The translations under genes were made by a program, and so were the position numbers. From NCBI RefSeq assembly GCF_024614185.1, contig NZ_JAHTLF010000013.1, positions 426,870 through 490,869 of the forward strand: a stretch of 64,000 nt of DNA. Direction: 5' to 3'. The DNA comes from Nocardioides carbamazepini. Lineage in GTDB: Bacteria > Actinomycetota > Actinomycetes > Propionibacteriales > Nocardioidaceae. Below, one piece after another: positions 29,572-37,704 of this stretch. Numbering within the stretch: the first letter of the stretch is position 1; each line of letters opens with the position of its first letter. The notes below the pieces were generated by a model that saw only the letters and a program-made list of their open reading frames with translations, was not told where the DNA came from and ran no database searches.

Positions 29572-30141
29572 GCGAGGAGCCCGAGCCGGACCGGCCGCCG
29601 GATCGGGTCTACGCCCCGCTGCCGCCGACCTCCTACCGCCGGCTGTCGGCTCCGCCGCCACCTCCGCCGGATGCCACGGATGTCACGCTGTCCGGCGTCG
29701 CGTTGGGGCTCTCCCTGGCCCTACTCGTCCCTCTGGCGCCGGTGGTGGGAACGTGCCTGGCTCTGGTCGCGCTGCTACGGCGGCGGTTCCGGTCGACCGG
29801 GATGATCTCGACGGCGCTCCTCCTCGGTGTCCTGGCCTCGACCATCCAGGTGGTGGCACTGGTGAGCGCCATCGAAGAGCTGGTCAACGAGTCGAAGCCG
29901 CCCGGTACACGTGACGGATCGTTGGACGTCCACGACCTCGCGGTCGGCGACTGCTTCGACTCCCCCGACCTGCGCGATCTGTCGGGGGCGGCTCGGCCGG
30001 CTCCCGCGAGGTCGAGGTGCGTCCTTGCGACCAGGAACACGACCTGGAGGTGTTCGGCTCCTCGGCGACCGTGACCTGACCTGCGTCGTCGGCCATCCCC
30101 GTCGGCAGGTCACCGGGACGCTGGCGAACCGGGGCAGCTGA
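29568..30141 (+). pseudogene. DUF4190-type membrane protein (copy 3), frameshifted and internally deleted
   Basis: The first part reads normally: a Pro-rich N-terminus, two helices, then LAVGDCFDSPDLRDLSG. In that frame the sequence then turns into unrelated residues and stops at 30074. One base over, it reads REVEVRPCDQEHDLEVFG, matching the CTEEHDAEIVG motif of copy 1. A single missing G in the run near 29985 would restore it. That frame stops at 30079. A third frame gives GDRDLTCVVGHPRRQVTGTL to 30141, matching the C-terminus of copy 2. About 65 residues in between are gone. Confidence 0.75.
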
Positions 30142-30585
30142 TCAGCGGAGCTCCTGCGTCAGCGCCTCGCGCTCGATCGCCGCCAGCCAGGTCACCAGGT
30201 TGGCCCGGCAGGTGCCCTCCACCTGCCGACGGAAGAGCCCGCCGTCCGGGAGCGTGACAGTCCACCGCAGCAGCACCCCGTCGCCGTACGGCAGGAACTC
30301 ACCCCGCTGCACGCCCGCGGGCCGGCGGCCTCGCCAGCATTCGGTGGTGATCTCCTCCCCCGTCCGCGCCGCGGCGACGCGGGACCGCACCCGATATCGG
30401 AAGGGCCCCATGCGGATCGCGTCGACCGCCTCCGAGCCTGGCGTGCCGGGCTCGCCCGTGGCCGAGATCAGGCGGCACTGCGGCGAGAGCCGCTGATGGT
30501 GGGCCGGGTCCGTCGCGAGCGTCCAGACGACAGCGGGCGGAGCGGCGATGGACCGCTCCTCGGTCACGACGATGGGAGTTCCCAC
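30142..30585 (-). CDS. SRPBCC family protein (polyketide cyclase/dehydrase-like)
   Basis: A 147 aa protein with the START-like fold of ligand-binding proteins. It starts TPIVVTEERSIAAPPAVVWT, the usual first strand and helix, and has MGPFRYRVRSRV and LLRWTVTLPDGG later. The GTG at 30585 is chosen; it lies just past the stop of the radical-SAM gene, so the two are probably co-transcribed. The ligand is unknown. Its stop directly abuts the decayed DUF4190 copy. Confidence 0.72.
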   Translation of the reverse strand: MGTPIVVTEERSIAAPPAVVWTLATDPAHHQRLSPQCRLISATGEPGTPGSEAVDAIRMGPFRYRVRSRVAAARTGEEITTECWRGRRPAGVQRGEFLPYGDGVLLRWTVTLPDGGLFRRQVEGTCRANLVTWLAAIEREALTQELR

Positions 30586-30586
30586 C

Positions 30587-32539
30587 TCAGACCACGCTGA
30601 GAGGCAGCAGCTTCTGCCCCGTCGGGCCGATCTGGATCTCGGTGCCCATCTCCGGGCACACCCCGCAGTCGTAGCAGGGCGTCCAGCGGCAGTCCTCGAC
30701 CTCGACGTCCGACGAGCCGTCGGCCACGGCGAGGGCGTCCTCCCAGTCGGCCCACAGCCAGTCCTTGTCGAGACCGGAGTCGAGGTGGTCCCAGGGCAGC
30801 ACCTCGTCGTACGCACGCTCGCGCGTGGTGTACCAGTCGAGGTCGACGCCGGTCCCCTCGAGCGCGACCGCGGCGGAGGCGGCCCAGCGCTCGAAGGAGA
30901 AGTGCTCGGACCAGCCGTCGAAGCGGCCGCCGTCGCGCCAGACCTGCTCGATGATCCGGCCCACCCGACGGTCACCGCGAGACAGCAGTCCCTCGATGAT
31001 GCCGGGCTGGCCGTCGTGGTAGCGGAAGCCGATGGCCTTGCCGTACCGACGGTCCGAGCGGACGACGTCGCGCAGCTCCCGCAGACGACGGTCGGTGGTC
31101 TCCACGTCGAGCTGCGACGCCCACTGGAACGGCGTGTGCGGCTTGGGTACGAAGCCGCCGATCGACACGGTGCAGCGGATGTCGTTGCGGCCGGACACCT
31201 CGCGTCCGGTCGCGATGACCCGCTTGGCGAGCTCGGCGATCTGCAGGACGTCCTCGTCCTGCTCGGTCGGCAGGCCGACCATGAAGTAGAGCTTCACCTG
31301 CCGCCAGCCGTGGGAGTACGCCGTCGCGACGGTGCGGATCAGGTCCTCCTCGGTGACCATCTTGTTGATCACCTTGCGCATCCGCTCGCTGCCGCCCTCG
31401 GGCGCGAACGTCAGGCCGGAGCGACGACCGTTGCGGGAGAACTCGTTGGCGAGCGTGATGTTGAAGGCATCGACGCGGGTCGAGGGCAGCGAGAGCGAGA
31501 CGTTCGAGCCCTCGTAGCGGTCGGCGAGGCCGGTGGCGACGTCGCCGATCTCGGTGTGGTCGGCGGAGCTCAGCGAGAGCAGGCCGACCTCCTCGAAGCC
31601 GGTCTTCTTGATGCCGTTGTCGACCATCGCGCCGATCGTCTCGATCGAGCGCTCGCGCACCGGGCGGGTGATCATCCCGGCCTGGCAGAACCGACAGCCA
31701 CGGGTGCAGCCGCGGAAGATCTCGACGCTGAACCGCTCGTGCACGGTCTCGGCGAGCGGCACCAGCGGGTTGCGCGGGTAGGGCCACTGGTCGAGGTCCA
31801 TCAGCGTGTGCTTGCGGATCCGGTCGGGAGCCTCCGGATGGTTGGGCACGACGGCCGCGATCTCACCGGACGCGTCGTCGTAGGACACGTCGTAGAAGCG
31901 CGGCACGTAGACCGTGCCGGAGACGGCGAGCCGCCGCAGCAGCTCAGTGCGACCGCCCGGGCCCCCCTCGCCCTTCCACTCGCGCACGACCTCGGAGATC
32001 TTGAGGACGACCTCCTCGCCGTCGCCGAGGACGGCGGCGTCGACGAAGTCGGCGATCGGCTCCGGGTTGAACGCGGCGTGCCCACCGGCGATCACCACGG
32101 GGTGCGACTCGTCGCGGTCGACGGCGTGCAGCGGGATGCCGGCCAGGTCGAGCGCGGTGAGCAGGTTGGTGTAGCCGAGCTCGGTGGAGAAGCTCACGCC
32201 GAACAGGTCGAACGCGCCCACGGGGCGGTGGCTGTCGACCGTGAACTGCGGGATCTGCTGCTCGCGCAGCACCTTCTCCATGTCCGGCCACACCGCGTAG
32301 GTGCGCTCGGCGAGGATCCACTCCCGCTCGTTGAGCACCTCGTAGAGGATCTGGACGCCCTGGTTGGGCAGGCCGACCTCGTAGGCGTCGGGGTACATGA
32401 GCACCCAGCGGACCTCGGCGCCCGCCCAGTCCTTCGCGACCATGTTGAGCTCGCCGCCGACGTACTGGATCGGCTTGGAGACCGAGAGCAGGTGGGGCTC
32501 CAGCCGGGGGAAGACGGACTCGACGGTCTCGACGGACAT
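30587..32539 (-). CDS. TIGR03960 family B12-binding-type radical SAM protein
   Basis: A 650 aa protein. The N-terminal cobalamin-binding-like domain covers residues ~1-220 (WVLMYPDAYEVGLPNQG and FGVSFSTELGYTNLL). The radical-SAM core has the cluster motif FRGCTRGCRFCQAG (CxxxCxxC, about residues 272-280). A C-terminal cysteine cluster, CRWTPCYDCGVCPEMG, ends the protein and may bind another metal centre. Members are nearly always beside or fused to DUF2344 (TIGR03936). Here that partner is at 9982-10701. The substrate is unknown. GAGGT precedes the ATG. Confidence 0.88.
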   Translation of the reverse strand: MSVETVESVFPRLEPHLLSVSKPIQYVGGELNMVAKDWAGAEVRWVLMYPDAYEVGLPNQGVQILYEVLNEREWILAERTYAVWPDMEKVLREQQIPQFTVDSHRPVGAFDLFGVSFSTELGYTNLLTALDLAGIPLHAVDRDESHPVVIAGGHAAFNPEPIADFVDAAVLGDGEEVVLKISEVVREWKGEGGPGGRTELLRRLAVSGTVYVPRFYDVSYDDASGEIAAVVPNHPEAPDRIRKHTLMDLDQWPYPRNPLVPLAETVHERFSVEIFRGCTRGCRFCQAGMITRPVRERSIETIGAMVDNGIKKTGFEEVGLLSLSSADHTEIGDVATGLADRYEGSNVSLSLPSTRVDAFNITLANEFSRNGRRSGLTFAPEGGSERMRKVINKMVTEEDLIRTVATAYSHGWRQVKLYFMVGLPTEQDEDVLQIAELAKRVIATGREVSGRNDIRCTVSIGGFVPKPHTPFQWASQLDVETTDRRLRELRDVVRSDRRYGKAIGFRYHDGQPGIIEGLLSRGDRRVGRIIEQVWRDGGRFDGWSEHFSFERWAASAAVALEGTGVDLDWYTTRERAYDEVLPWDHLDSGLDKDWLWADWEDALAVADGSSDVEVEDCRWTPCYDCGVCPEMGTEIQIGPTGQKLLPLSVV

Positions 32540-32546
32540 GACCTCG

Positions 32547-32552
32547 ATTCTA
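32547..32552 (-). promoter_or_regulatory. Putative -10 box (TAGAAT) for TIGR03960 gene
   Basis: TAGAAT on the minus strand ends seven bases before the ATG at 32539. This again gives a leaderless or nearly leaderless transcript. It is part of the 73-base divergent promoter region shared with chaA. Confidence 0.45.
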
Positions 32553-32598
32553 CGGTCCACGCCACGCACGGCCGTCATCGTCGTCAGGTCCCCTTTTG

Positions 32599-32604
32599 TA
32601 GGAT
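32599..32604 (+). promoter_or_regulatory. Putative -10 box (TAGGAT) for chaA
   Basis: TAGGAT ends eight bases before the ATG at 32613, with no Shine-Dalgarno sequence between. The two divergent -10 boxes are only about 46 bases apart, so the two promoters may interfere. Confidence 0.45.
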
Positions 32605-32612
32605 TCAGCATC

Positions 32613-33731
32613 ATGAGCGCCTCCACCTCAGGACGACTCGGGTGGACGGTCATCACGCCGCCCGTGGCCGCGATCGTGTTGGCGTTCAGCTGGGGGACGC
32701 ACCCCGGCCCGCTGGCCGCCAGTCTGATCGGCGTCGCGCTCGTGGGCGCGGTGCTCGCGGCCGTCCACCACGCGGAGGTCGTCGCCCACAAGGTCGGCGA
32801 GCCGTTCGGCTCCCTGCTGCTGGCCGTCGCGGTGACGGTCATCGAGGTCGGCCTGATCGTGATGCTCATGGTCTCCGGCAGCGGCGAGACGTCGACCCTG
32901 GCTCGCGACACCGTCTTCGCGGCCGTGATGATCACGGTCAACGGCATCGTCGGTCTCGCCCTCGTCGTGGGCGCCCTGCGGCACCATCTCGCCATCTTCA
33001 ACCCGGAGGGCACCGGCTCCGCGCTGGCCACGGTGATCGCGCTCGCCGGCCTGACCCTGGTCGTACCGACCTTCACGACCAGCGAGTCCGGGCCCGTGCT
33101 GACCGGCGGTCAGCTCACGTTCGCCGCCCTCGCCTCGCTCGTCCTCTACGGGTCCTTCGTCTTCACCCAGACCGTGCGGCACCGCGACTTCTTCCTCCCC
33201 GGCACGACCTCCATCCCGGGAGGATGGACGACGGACGACGACGCCGACGGCGACACCCACGCGGATCCGCCGACCACCCGCGAGACCTGGACCAGCGTCG
33301 CCCTGCTGGTGCTCGCCCTGGTGACCGTGGTCGGCCTGGCCAAGGTCGAGTCCTACTCGATCGAGGACGCCGTCGACTGGCTCGGCTTCCCCCACGCCGT
33401 GGTCGGCGTCGTGATCGCCATGCTCGTCCTGGCGCCCGAGACGATCGCCGCCGTCCGCGCCGCCCTCCTCCAACGGGTCCAGATCAGCCTCAACCTCGCC
33501 TACGGCTCGGCCATGGCCTCGATCGGCCTGACCATCCCGGCCATCGCGATCGCCTCCATCTGGCTCGAGGGCGAGCTCGCGCTCGGACTCGAGCCGATGC
33601 AGCTCGTGCTGCTCATCCTCTCGACCCTGGTGGGGATCCTCACCGTCGTCCCCGGACGCGCCAAGCCGCTCAACGGCATCGTCCACCTGGTCCTGCTCGC
33701 GGCCTTCCTGCTGCTGACGGTCTCGCCGTGA
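32613..33731 (+). CDS. chaA: ChaA-type calcium (or sodium/potassium)/proton antiporter
   Basis: A 372 aa inner-membrane exchanger with about 11 helices in two inverted halves. The first alpha repeat has GEPFGSLLLAVAVTVIEVGLI and the second has APETIAAVR and LNLAYGSAMASIGLTIP, both with the conserved acidic residue. A hydrophilic acidic loop (DDDADGDTHAD) lies between the halves at about residue 210. It is cotranscribed with the following lipoprotein gene, which overlaps its stop by 4 bases. Confidence 0.88.
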   Translation: MSASTSGRLGWTVITPPVAAIVLAFSWGTHPGPLAASLIGVALVGAVLAAVHHAEVVAHKVGEPFGSLLLAVAVTVIEVGLIVMLMVSGSGETSTLARDTVFAAVMITVNGIVGLALVVGALRHHLAIFNPEGTGSALATVIALAGLTLVVPTFTTSESGPVLTGGQLTFAALASLVLYGSFVFTQTVRHRDFFLPGTTSIPGGWTTDDDADGDTHADPPTTRETWTSVALLVLALVTVVGLAKVESYSIEDAVDWLGFPHAVVGVVIAMLVLAPETIAAVRAALLQRVQISLNLAYGSAMASIGLTIPAIAIASIWLEGELALGLEPMQLVLLILSTLVGILTVVPGRAKPLNGIVHLVLLAAFLLLTVSP

Positions 33732-34594
33732 GCCGTCGTACGACGGGCGCGCTCGCGGCCGCCGTCACGCTCGCGGTGGGGCTCACCGGCTGCTCGTCCG
33801 GCGAGCCGGCCGACCCCGACCGGATCGTCCTCACTCCCGCGAAGGACGGCGGCAGCGGCGTCCAGCCGGTCGGCAACCCGGTCGGCGACGGCACCAGCAC
33901 CGACGTCGAGGGCTATCGGATGACCGACGTGCGCCTGCCCGGCGCCGAGGGCACGGGCGACGTCTCGTTCCGGATCCTGGCCCCGTCCGGCGATCCGCTG
34001 ATGACCTACACCGAGGAGCAGACCAAGCTGCTCCACCTCTACGTCGTGCGCGACGACCTCTCCCAGTTCCGGCACCTGCACCCGATCCTGGCCGACGACG
34101 GCACCTGGACCGCCCGGGTCGACCTCGGCGCACCGGGCCGGTGGCGGGTGGTCGCCGAGTTCATCCCGGAGGGCTCGACGACGCCGCTCGTCGTCGGCAC
34201 GACGCTGCGCGTCGCGGGCGCGTGGACCCCGGTCGCGGTCCCCCGCGGCGACGAGGCGGAGACCGGCGAGGACGGGGTCCTCGAGGCCCGCCTGCTCGCG
34301 GCCGGCGAGACCGGCCCCAACGGCCGACTCCGGCTGCGACTCACCGACGCCGACGGCGAGCCGGTCGCGCTCGGCAGCTATCTCGGGGCCAGTGCCCACC
34401 TGACCGGATTCGCCGCCGACTCCCGCGGCTTCGTGCACGTGCACCCGTACGGCGCGCCCGAGGTCACCGGCGACGGCACCGTCCTGACCTTCCACACGGT
34501 CTTCACCCAGCCCGGCGACTACCGGCTGTTCCTGCAGGTGCGGGTCGACGGTCTGCTGCACCAGGTGGCCGTGACCGCACCCGTGACCGGCTGA
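33728..34594 (+). CDS. conserved secreted lipoprotein, possible metal-related
   Basis: A 288 aa protein. The signal peptide ends in a lipobox (LTGC, Cys near residue 22). The mature part is beta-rich with two similar halves. Each has a His-containing segment (LLHLYVVRDDLSQFRHLHP and GFVHVHPYGAPE) and an FxxPGxYRLF/GRWRVVAEF-like strand. The histidines and the copper genes next door suggest metal handling, but this is inference. The GTG start overlaps the chaA stop (GTGA). Confidence 0.62.
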   Translation: MSRRTTGALAAAVTLAVGLTGCSSGEPADPDRIVLTPAKDGGSGVQPVGNPVGDGTSTDVEGYRMTDVRLPGAEGTGDVSFRILAPSGDPLMTYTEEQTKLLHLYVVRDDLSQFRHLHPILADDGTWTARVDLGAPGRWRVVAEFIPEGSTTPLVVGTTLRVAGAWTPVAVPRGDEAETGEDGVLEARLLAAGETGPNGRLRLRLTDADGEPVALGSYLGASAHLTGFAADSRGFVHVHPYGAPEVTGDGTVLTFHTVFTQPGDYRLFLQVRVDGLLHQVAVTAPVTG

Positions 34595-34622
34595 CCCGCT
34601 CCCCCTGGCGCGGGCGGTCCGG

Positions 34623-36281
34623 CTACGTCACGTCGAGGTCCACGGTGGTCACCGGGCTGGTGAACGCGTCGACGCGGATGCTGACCTGCAGCCTCCAGGC
34701 GCCGGCGTGCGGGAACACCACGTCGGCGGTGTAGGTGCCCGAGCCGGTCGGGACCACCGGGACCTCGCCGAGGTCGACGCGCTCGGAGCGCAGCGCGACC
34801 GCCGGGGCGTCGTACAGGTCGAGGGGGTCCCCTGCGAGGTCCTGCACCTGCACGATCAGCCGGCGCTGCAGTCCCGGCCCCGGGTCGAGGACCGCCAGCA
34901 CCTTGAGGTCGTCGCCGGCGAGGCCGGTGACGACGCCGGTGTCGGCGGTCTGCGCCTGGCCGGGAGCCTCGCCGCCCGGCGGCTTCTGGGTGAGGAAGCC
35001 GGTGATCCCGAGGACGGCGACGAGGAGGGTCGCCTCGGCGAGGACGGTGCGCCGCACCAGACCGGTCGCCCGCCGGCGCTGGTCGTGCCCGCCGTCGCCC
35101 CCGACCCGCGGCACCAGACGGAACCGGTTGTACGCGGCGATCGCGACGACCACCAGGACCACCGCCACCTTGACGAGCAGGAGCCGGCCGTAGGTCTCCT
35201 CCACCAGACGCGCCCACGAGCCGACGATCCGCCAGCCGAGCAGCACACCGGTGAGGGCGAGCGTGGCGAGCAGCCCGGCCGCCAGGGCCGAGAACCGGGA
35301 GAGGAGCCGGGCGGCGTCCTTGGGCCGCCCGGCGATCGACGGCAGCGTCAGGACCAGGCCCGCGAGACCACCGAGCCAGACGGCGCCCGCGCTCAGGTGC
35401 AGCGCATCGGTGAGGACGAGGAGCAGGCTCGGCTCGTAGGCGCGGGTGTGCCCGACGAGCGCGGGCGACCAGACCGCCAGCGCGGTCACGAGGTCGACGA
35501 CCAGCGAGGAGCGCCCCTGACCGGCGGCCCACGCGGCGACGCCGAGCCCGGCCGCCTGGAGTGCCAGGATCTGCAGGTCGTCCTGCACCAGTCCGGGGTC
35601 GAAGGACCCCGGATCGAGGACGCCGTCGAGGCCGGATCCCAGCTGGTAGGCACCCGCCAGGGGGACGGCGGCCGCGGCCGCCAGGACCGCTACGAGCGCG
35701 CTGCCGCGGAGCACGCGGACCAGGCGTCGTCGTACGTCGTCCGGGAGACGGACGCCGCGCGCCGTCCAGCCGAGGAAGATCGCGAGTCCGCCGGCGAGCA
35801 GCAGCGCGGCGTAGTCGAGGCCGTGCACGATGCCCTGCACCGTCGGCACCGCGCCCGGCTCGGCGGGGCCGGTCTGCGGCGGCACCACCTTGGCGCTCGG
35901 TGCCCCGACGTGGAAGGTCAGCGATCCCGCGATCGGATGCCCGTCGGCGGAGACCGCTCGCCAGGTGACGACATAGGTCCCGTCGTCGAGGTCGCCGGGC
36001 AGCCGGCCGGTCACCTCCGCGCCCTTCGCGGACGCCTCGACGTCGACCCGCCGGCCCTCGGCGTCGAAGGCCAGCAGGCCGTCCGGCACGAGCTGGACCG
36101 GCTCGTCGAAGGTGAAGGTCACCGACGAGGGCGCCGCGGGCAGCACGGCGCCTTCGGCCGGGTCGGTGGAGACGAGGGTGGCGTGTGCCGACGCGGGTCC
36201 CGCCGTCCCGATCACCGTGAGGACGGCGACCAGGACGGCCAGCAGGACGGCGGAGAGGTACGCCGGCACACGCCCGGTCAC
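34623..36281 (-). CDS. CopC-CopD-YtkA-like fusion, copper uptake/resistance membrane protein
   Basis: A 552 aa protein. A signal peptide (cut near ASA-HATLVSTDP) leaves an N-terminal His, as in CopC copper sites. The CopC domain covers residues ~35-135. An eight-helix CopD domain with AGAVWLGGLAGL follows at about 175-430. A C-terminal YtkA-like beta domain (about 445-550) is last. The three are separate genes in many bacteria. It lies 7 bases after the ycnI-like gene. The GTG start at 36281 is chosen, and the next in-frame GTG (36269) is possible. Confidence 0.85.
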   Translation of the reverse strand: MTGRVPAYLSAVLLAVLVAVLTVIGTAGPASAHATLVSTDPAEGAVLPAAPSSVTFTFDEPVQLVPDGLLAFDAEGRRVDVEASAKGAEVTGRLPGDLDDGTYVVTWRAVSADGHPIAGSLTFHVGAPSAKVVPPQTGPAEPGAVPTVQGIVHGLDYAALLLAGGLAIFLGWTARGVRLPDDVRRRLVRVLRGSALVAVLAAAAAVPLAGAYQLGSGLDGVLDPGSFDPGLVQDDLQILALQAAGLGVAAWAAGQGRSSLVVDLVTALAVWSPALVGHTRAYEPSLLLVLTDALHLSAGAVWLGGLAGLVLTLPSIAGRPKDAARLLSRFSALAAGLLATLALTGVLLGWRIVGSWARLVEETYGRLLLVKVAVVLVVVAIAAYNRFRLVPRVGGDGGHDQRRRATGLVRRTVLAEATLLVAVLGITGFLTQKPPGGEAPGQAQTADTGVVTGLAGDDLKVLAVLDPGPGLQRRLIVQVQDLAGDPLDLYDAPAVALRSERVDLGEVPVVPTGSGTYTADVVFPHAGAWRLQVSIRVDAFTSPVTTVDLDVT

Positions 36282-36288
36282 GTCGGGC

Positions 36289-37041
36289 TCAGTCCTTCCT
36301 GGCGGAGCGGGCGAGCGCCAGTCCGCCGAGGGCGAGCCCGCCGACGCCGGCGACGAGGCCGCCGATGGCAAGACCGTTGCCGCCGCCGTCGTCGTCCGAC
36401 GTCGCGTCGGCCTTCGGGTCGGCGTCCTCGGCCGCTGTGTCCTCGTCGGACGCGGCGTCGTCGGTCCCGGCGCCGCCGTGACCCTCACCGGTGGCCTCGG
36501 TGATCGTCAGGACGGGAGCGGGACTGGCCAGCTCCTCCGGGTCCTGCCCCTCGGCGGCGGTCTCGGTCCAGCCGGTCTCGCCCTTCGCGCAGGTCTGGAC
36601 GACCGGGAACGCGAGGGTGTCCCCCATCGCGTCGGGCAGCTGGACCGAGAGCGCGACGGTGTCGCGGAAGCCGTCCGGCAACGGGGTCTTGGCCGTGTAG
36701 ACGACCTGGGCGGTGCGCTCGGTGACCTCGTTGCCGTGGGCGTCGGTGACCGGCTCGGCCAGCGTCTCGCTGACCTTCTCGACGGTCCAGCCGGGATTGA
36801 TCGTCGGGGTGACCTCCGGGATCGACTCCGGCATCTGGATGGCCAGCTTCGTGGTCGGCGATCCCTCGCAGCCGTGGCCCACGCTGAACGTGAGCACGGC
36901 ATAGGCGCCGGCGGAGGTGGTGTCCGGCGTGACGGTGACGTGCGCGCCGGCCGCGCCGGCGGTCAGGGCGACGATGCCCAGCGAGGTGCCCAGCGCGGCG
37001 GTCGCGCCGAGGGTGGACAGGGTGAAGCGTCGGATCTGCAT
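36289..37041 (-). CDS. YcnI family copper metallochaperone (DUF1775)
   Basis: A 250 aa secreted, membrane-anchored protein. The signal peptide ends at GAAGA-HVTVTPDTT, so the mature N-terminal His can bind copper as in YcnI. The DUF1775 domain covers ~35-180 with TTKLAIQMPESIPEVTP and the CEGS and QTCAKGETGW cysteines. An acidic linker and one C-terminal helix (LAIGGLVAGVGGLALGG) follow. It is upstream of the CopCD gene in a copper operon. Confidence 0.9.
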   Translation of the reverse strand: MQIRRFTLSTLGATAALGTSLGIVALTAGAAGAHVTVTPDTTSAGAYAVLTFSVGHGCEGSPTTKLAIQMPESIPEVTPTINPGWTVEKVSETLAEPVTDAHGNEVTERTAQVVYTAKTPLPDGFRDTVALSVQLPDAMGDTLAFPVVQTCAKGETGWTETAAEGQDPEELASPAPVLTITEATGEGHGGAGTDDAASDEDTAAEDADPKADATSDDDGGGNGLAIGGLVAGVGGLALGGLALARSARKD

Positions 37042-37120
37042 GGATGTCTCTTTCGTGACTCGGGTGGTCGGCTGCGGGCAGCGACGAGCGGCCCGGCCTC
37101 CGTGCCGGAGTCGGCCGGGG

Positions 37121-37663
37121 TCAGGCAGTCGTCGCGCGCAGCCTCGGAGGACCGCGTGTCGGCGCGAGCGCCCGCGCGTGCTGGGCCGTCCGCAGGCGGC
37201 GGGGCGTCGCCGCCCGGATCCGCCGCAGCACGGGCACGGGTACGACGCCGGGGTCGGTCCAGCGCAGCAGCACCTCGACCGCCCGCCGCCGCAGCATCCA
37301 CATCGTCCCCGTGACGGCGGCCGCCACCAGGTGGGCGACCAGCATCGCGGGGGTGAGGCCAAGCAGGGCCGACATCGGGTGCCCGTGTCCGTGGGCCTCC
37401 GGGGCCAGCGCGACCAGCCACGCGTGCCCCAGCAGCTGCGCCGCGACGAGCCCGGGCAGGACCAGCCGGATGCTCGCCCGGCCGCGCAGCACGAGTCCGC
37501 CGGCGGCGTACACGAGGGCGGCGAAGACGGCCAGCCACCAGACCGACGGCACCGCTCCCCCGGCGGCCAGGTGCGCCAGGACGAGTGCGGTGACGCTCTC
37601 CAGACTGCCGAGCGTCGCGAGCAGCGCCACGTGGCGGCGCGGGGCTCGGCGGACGGTCAGCAC
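37121..37663 (-). CDS. small membrane protein upstream of ycnI
   Basis: A 180 aa protein with about four or five helices. A loop has APEAHGHGHPMS, a possible metal site. The C-terminus is basic and cytoplasmic. It lies 79 bases upstream of ycnI on the same strand and probably belongs to the copper operon. I do not recognise the family. The start is GTG at 37663. Confidence 0.55.
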   Translation of the reverse strand: MLTVRRAPRRHVALLATLGSLESVTALVLAHLAAGGAVPSVWWLAVFAALVYAAGGLVLRGRASIRLVLPGLVAAQLLGHAWLVALAPEAHGHGHPMSALLGLTPAMLVAHLVAAAVTGTMWMLRRRAVEVLLRWTDPGVVPVPVLRRIRAATPRRLRTAQHARALAPTRGPPRLRATTA

Positions 37664-37704
37664 GGGCCCATCCTGCCGGATGCGTGGTGGCAGGCGTGCG
37701 GCGA

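Noticed and set aside
30548..33727. Long plus-strand open frame opposite the radical-SAM gene and leading into the lipoprotein
   Set aside because: It is a shadow of the minus-strand gene and of chaA. The lipoprotein signal peptide shows that the real start is at 33728.
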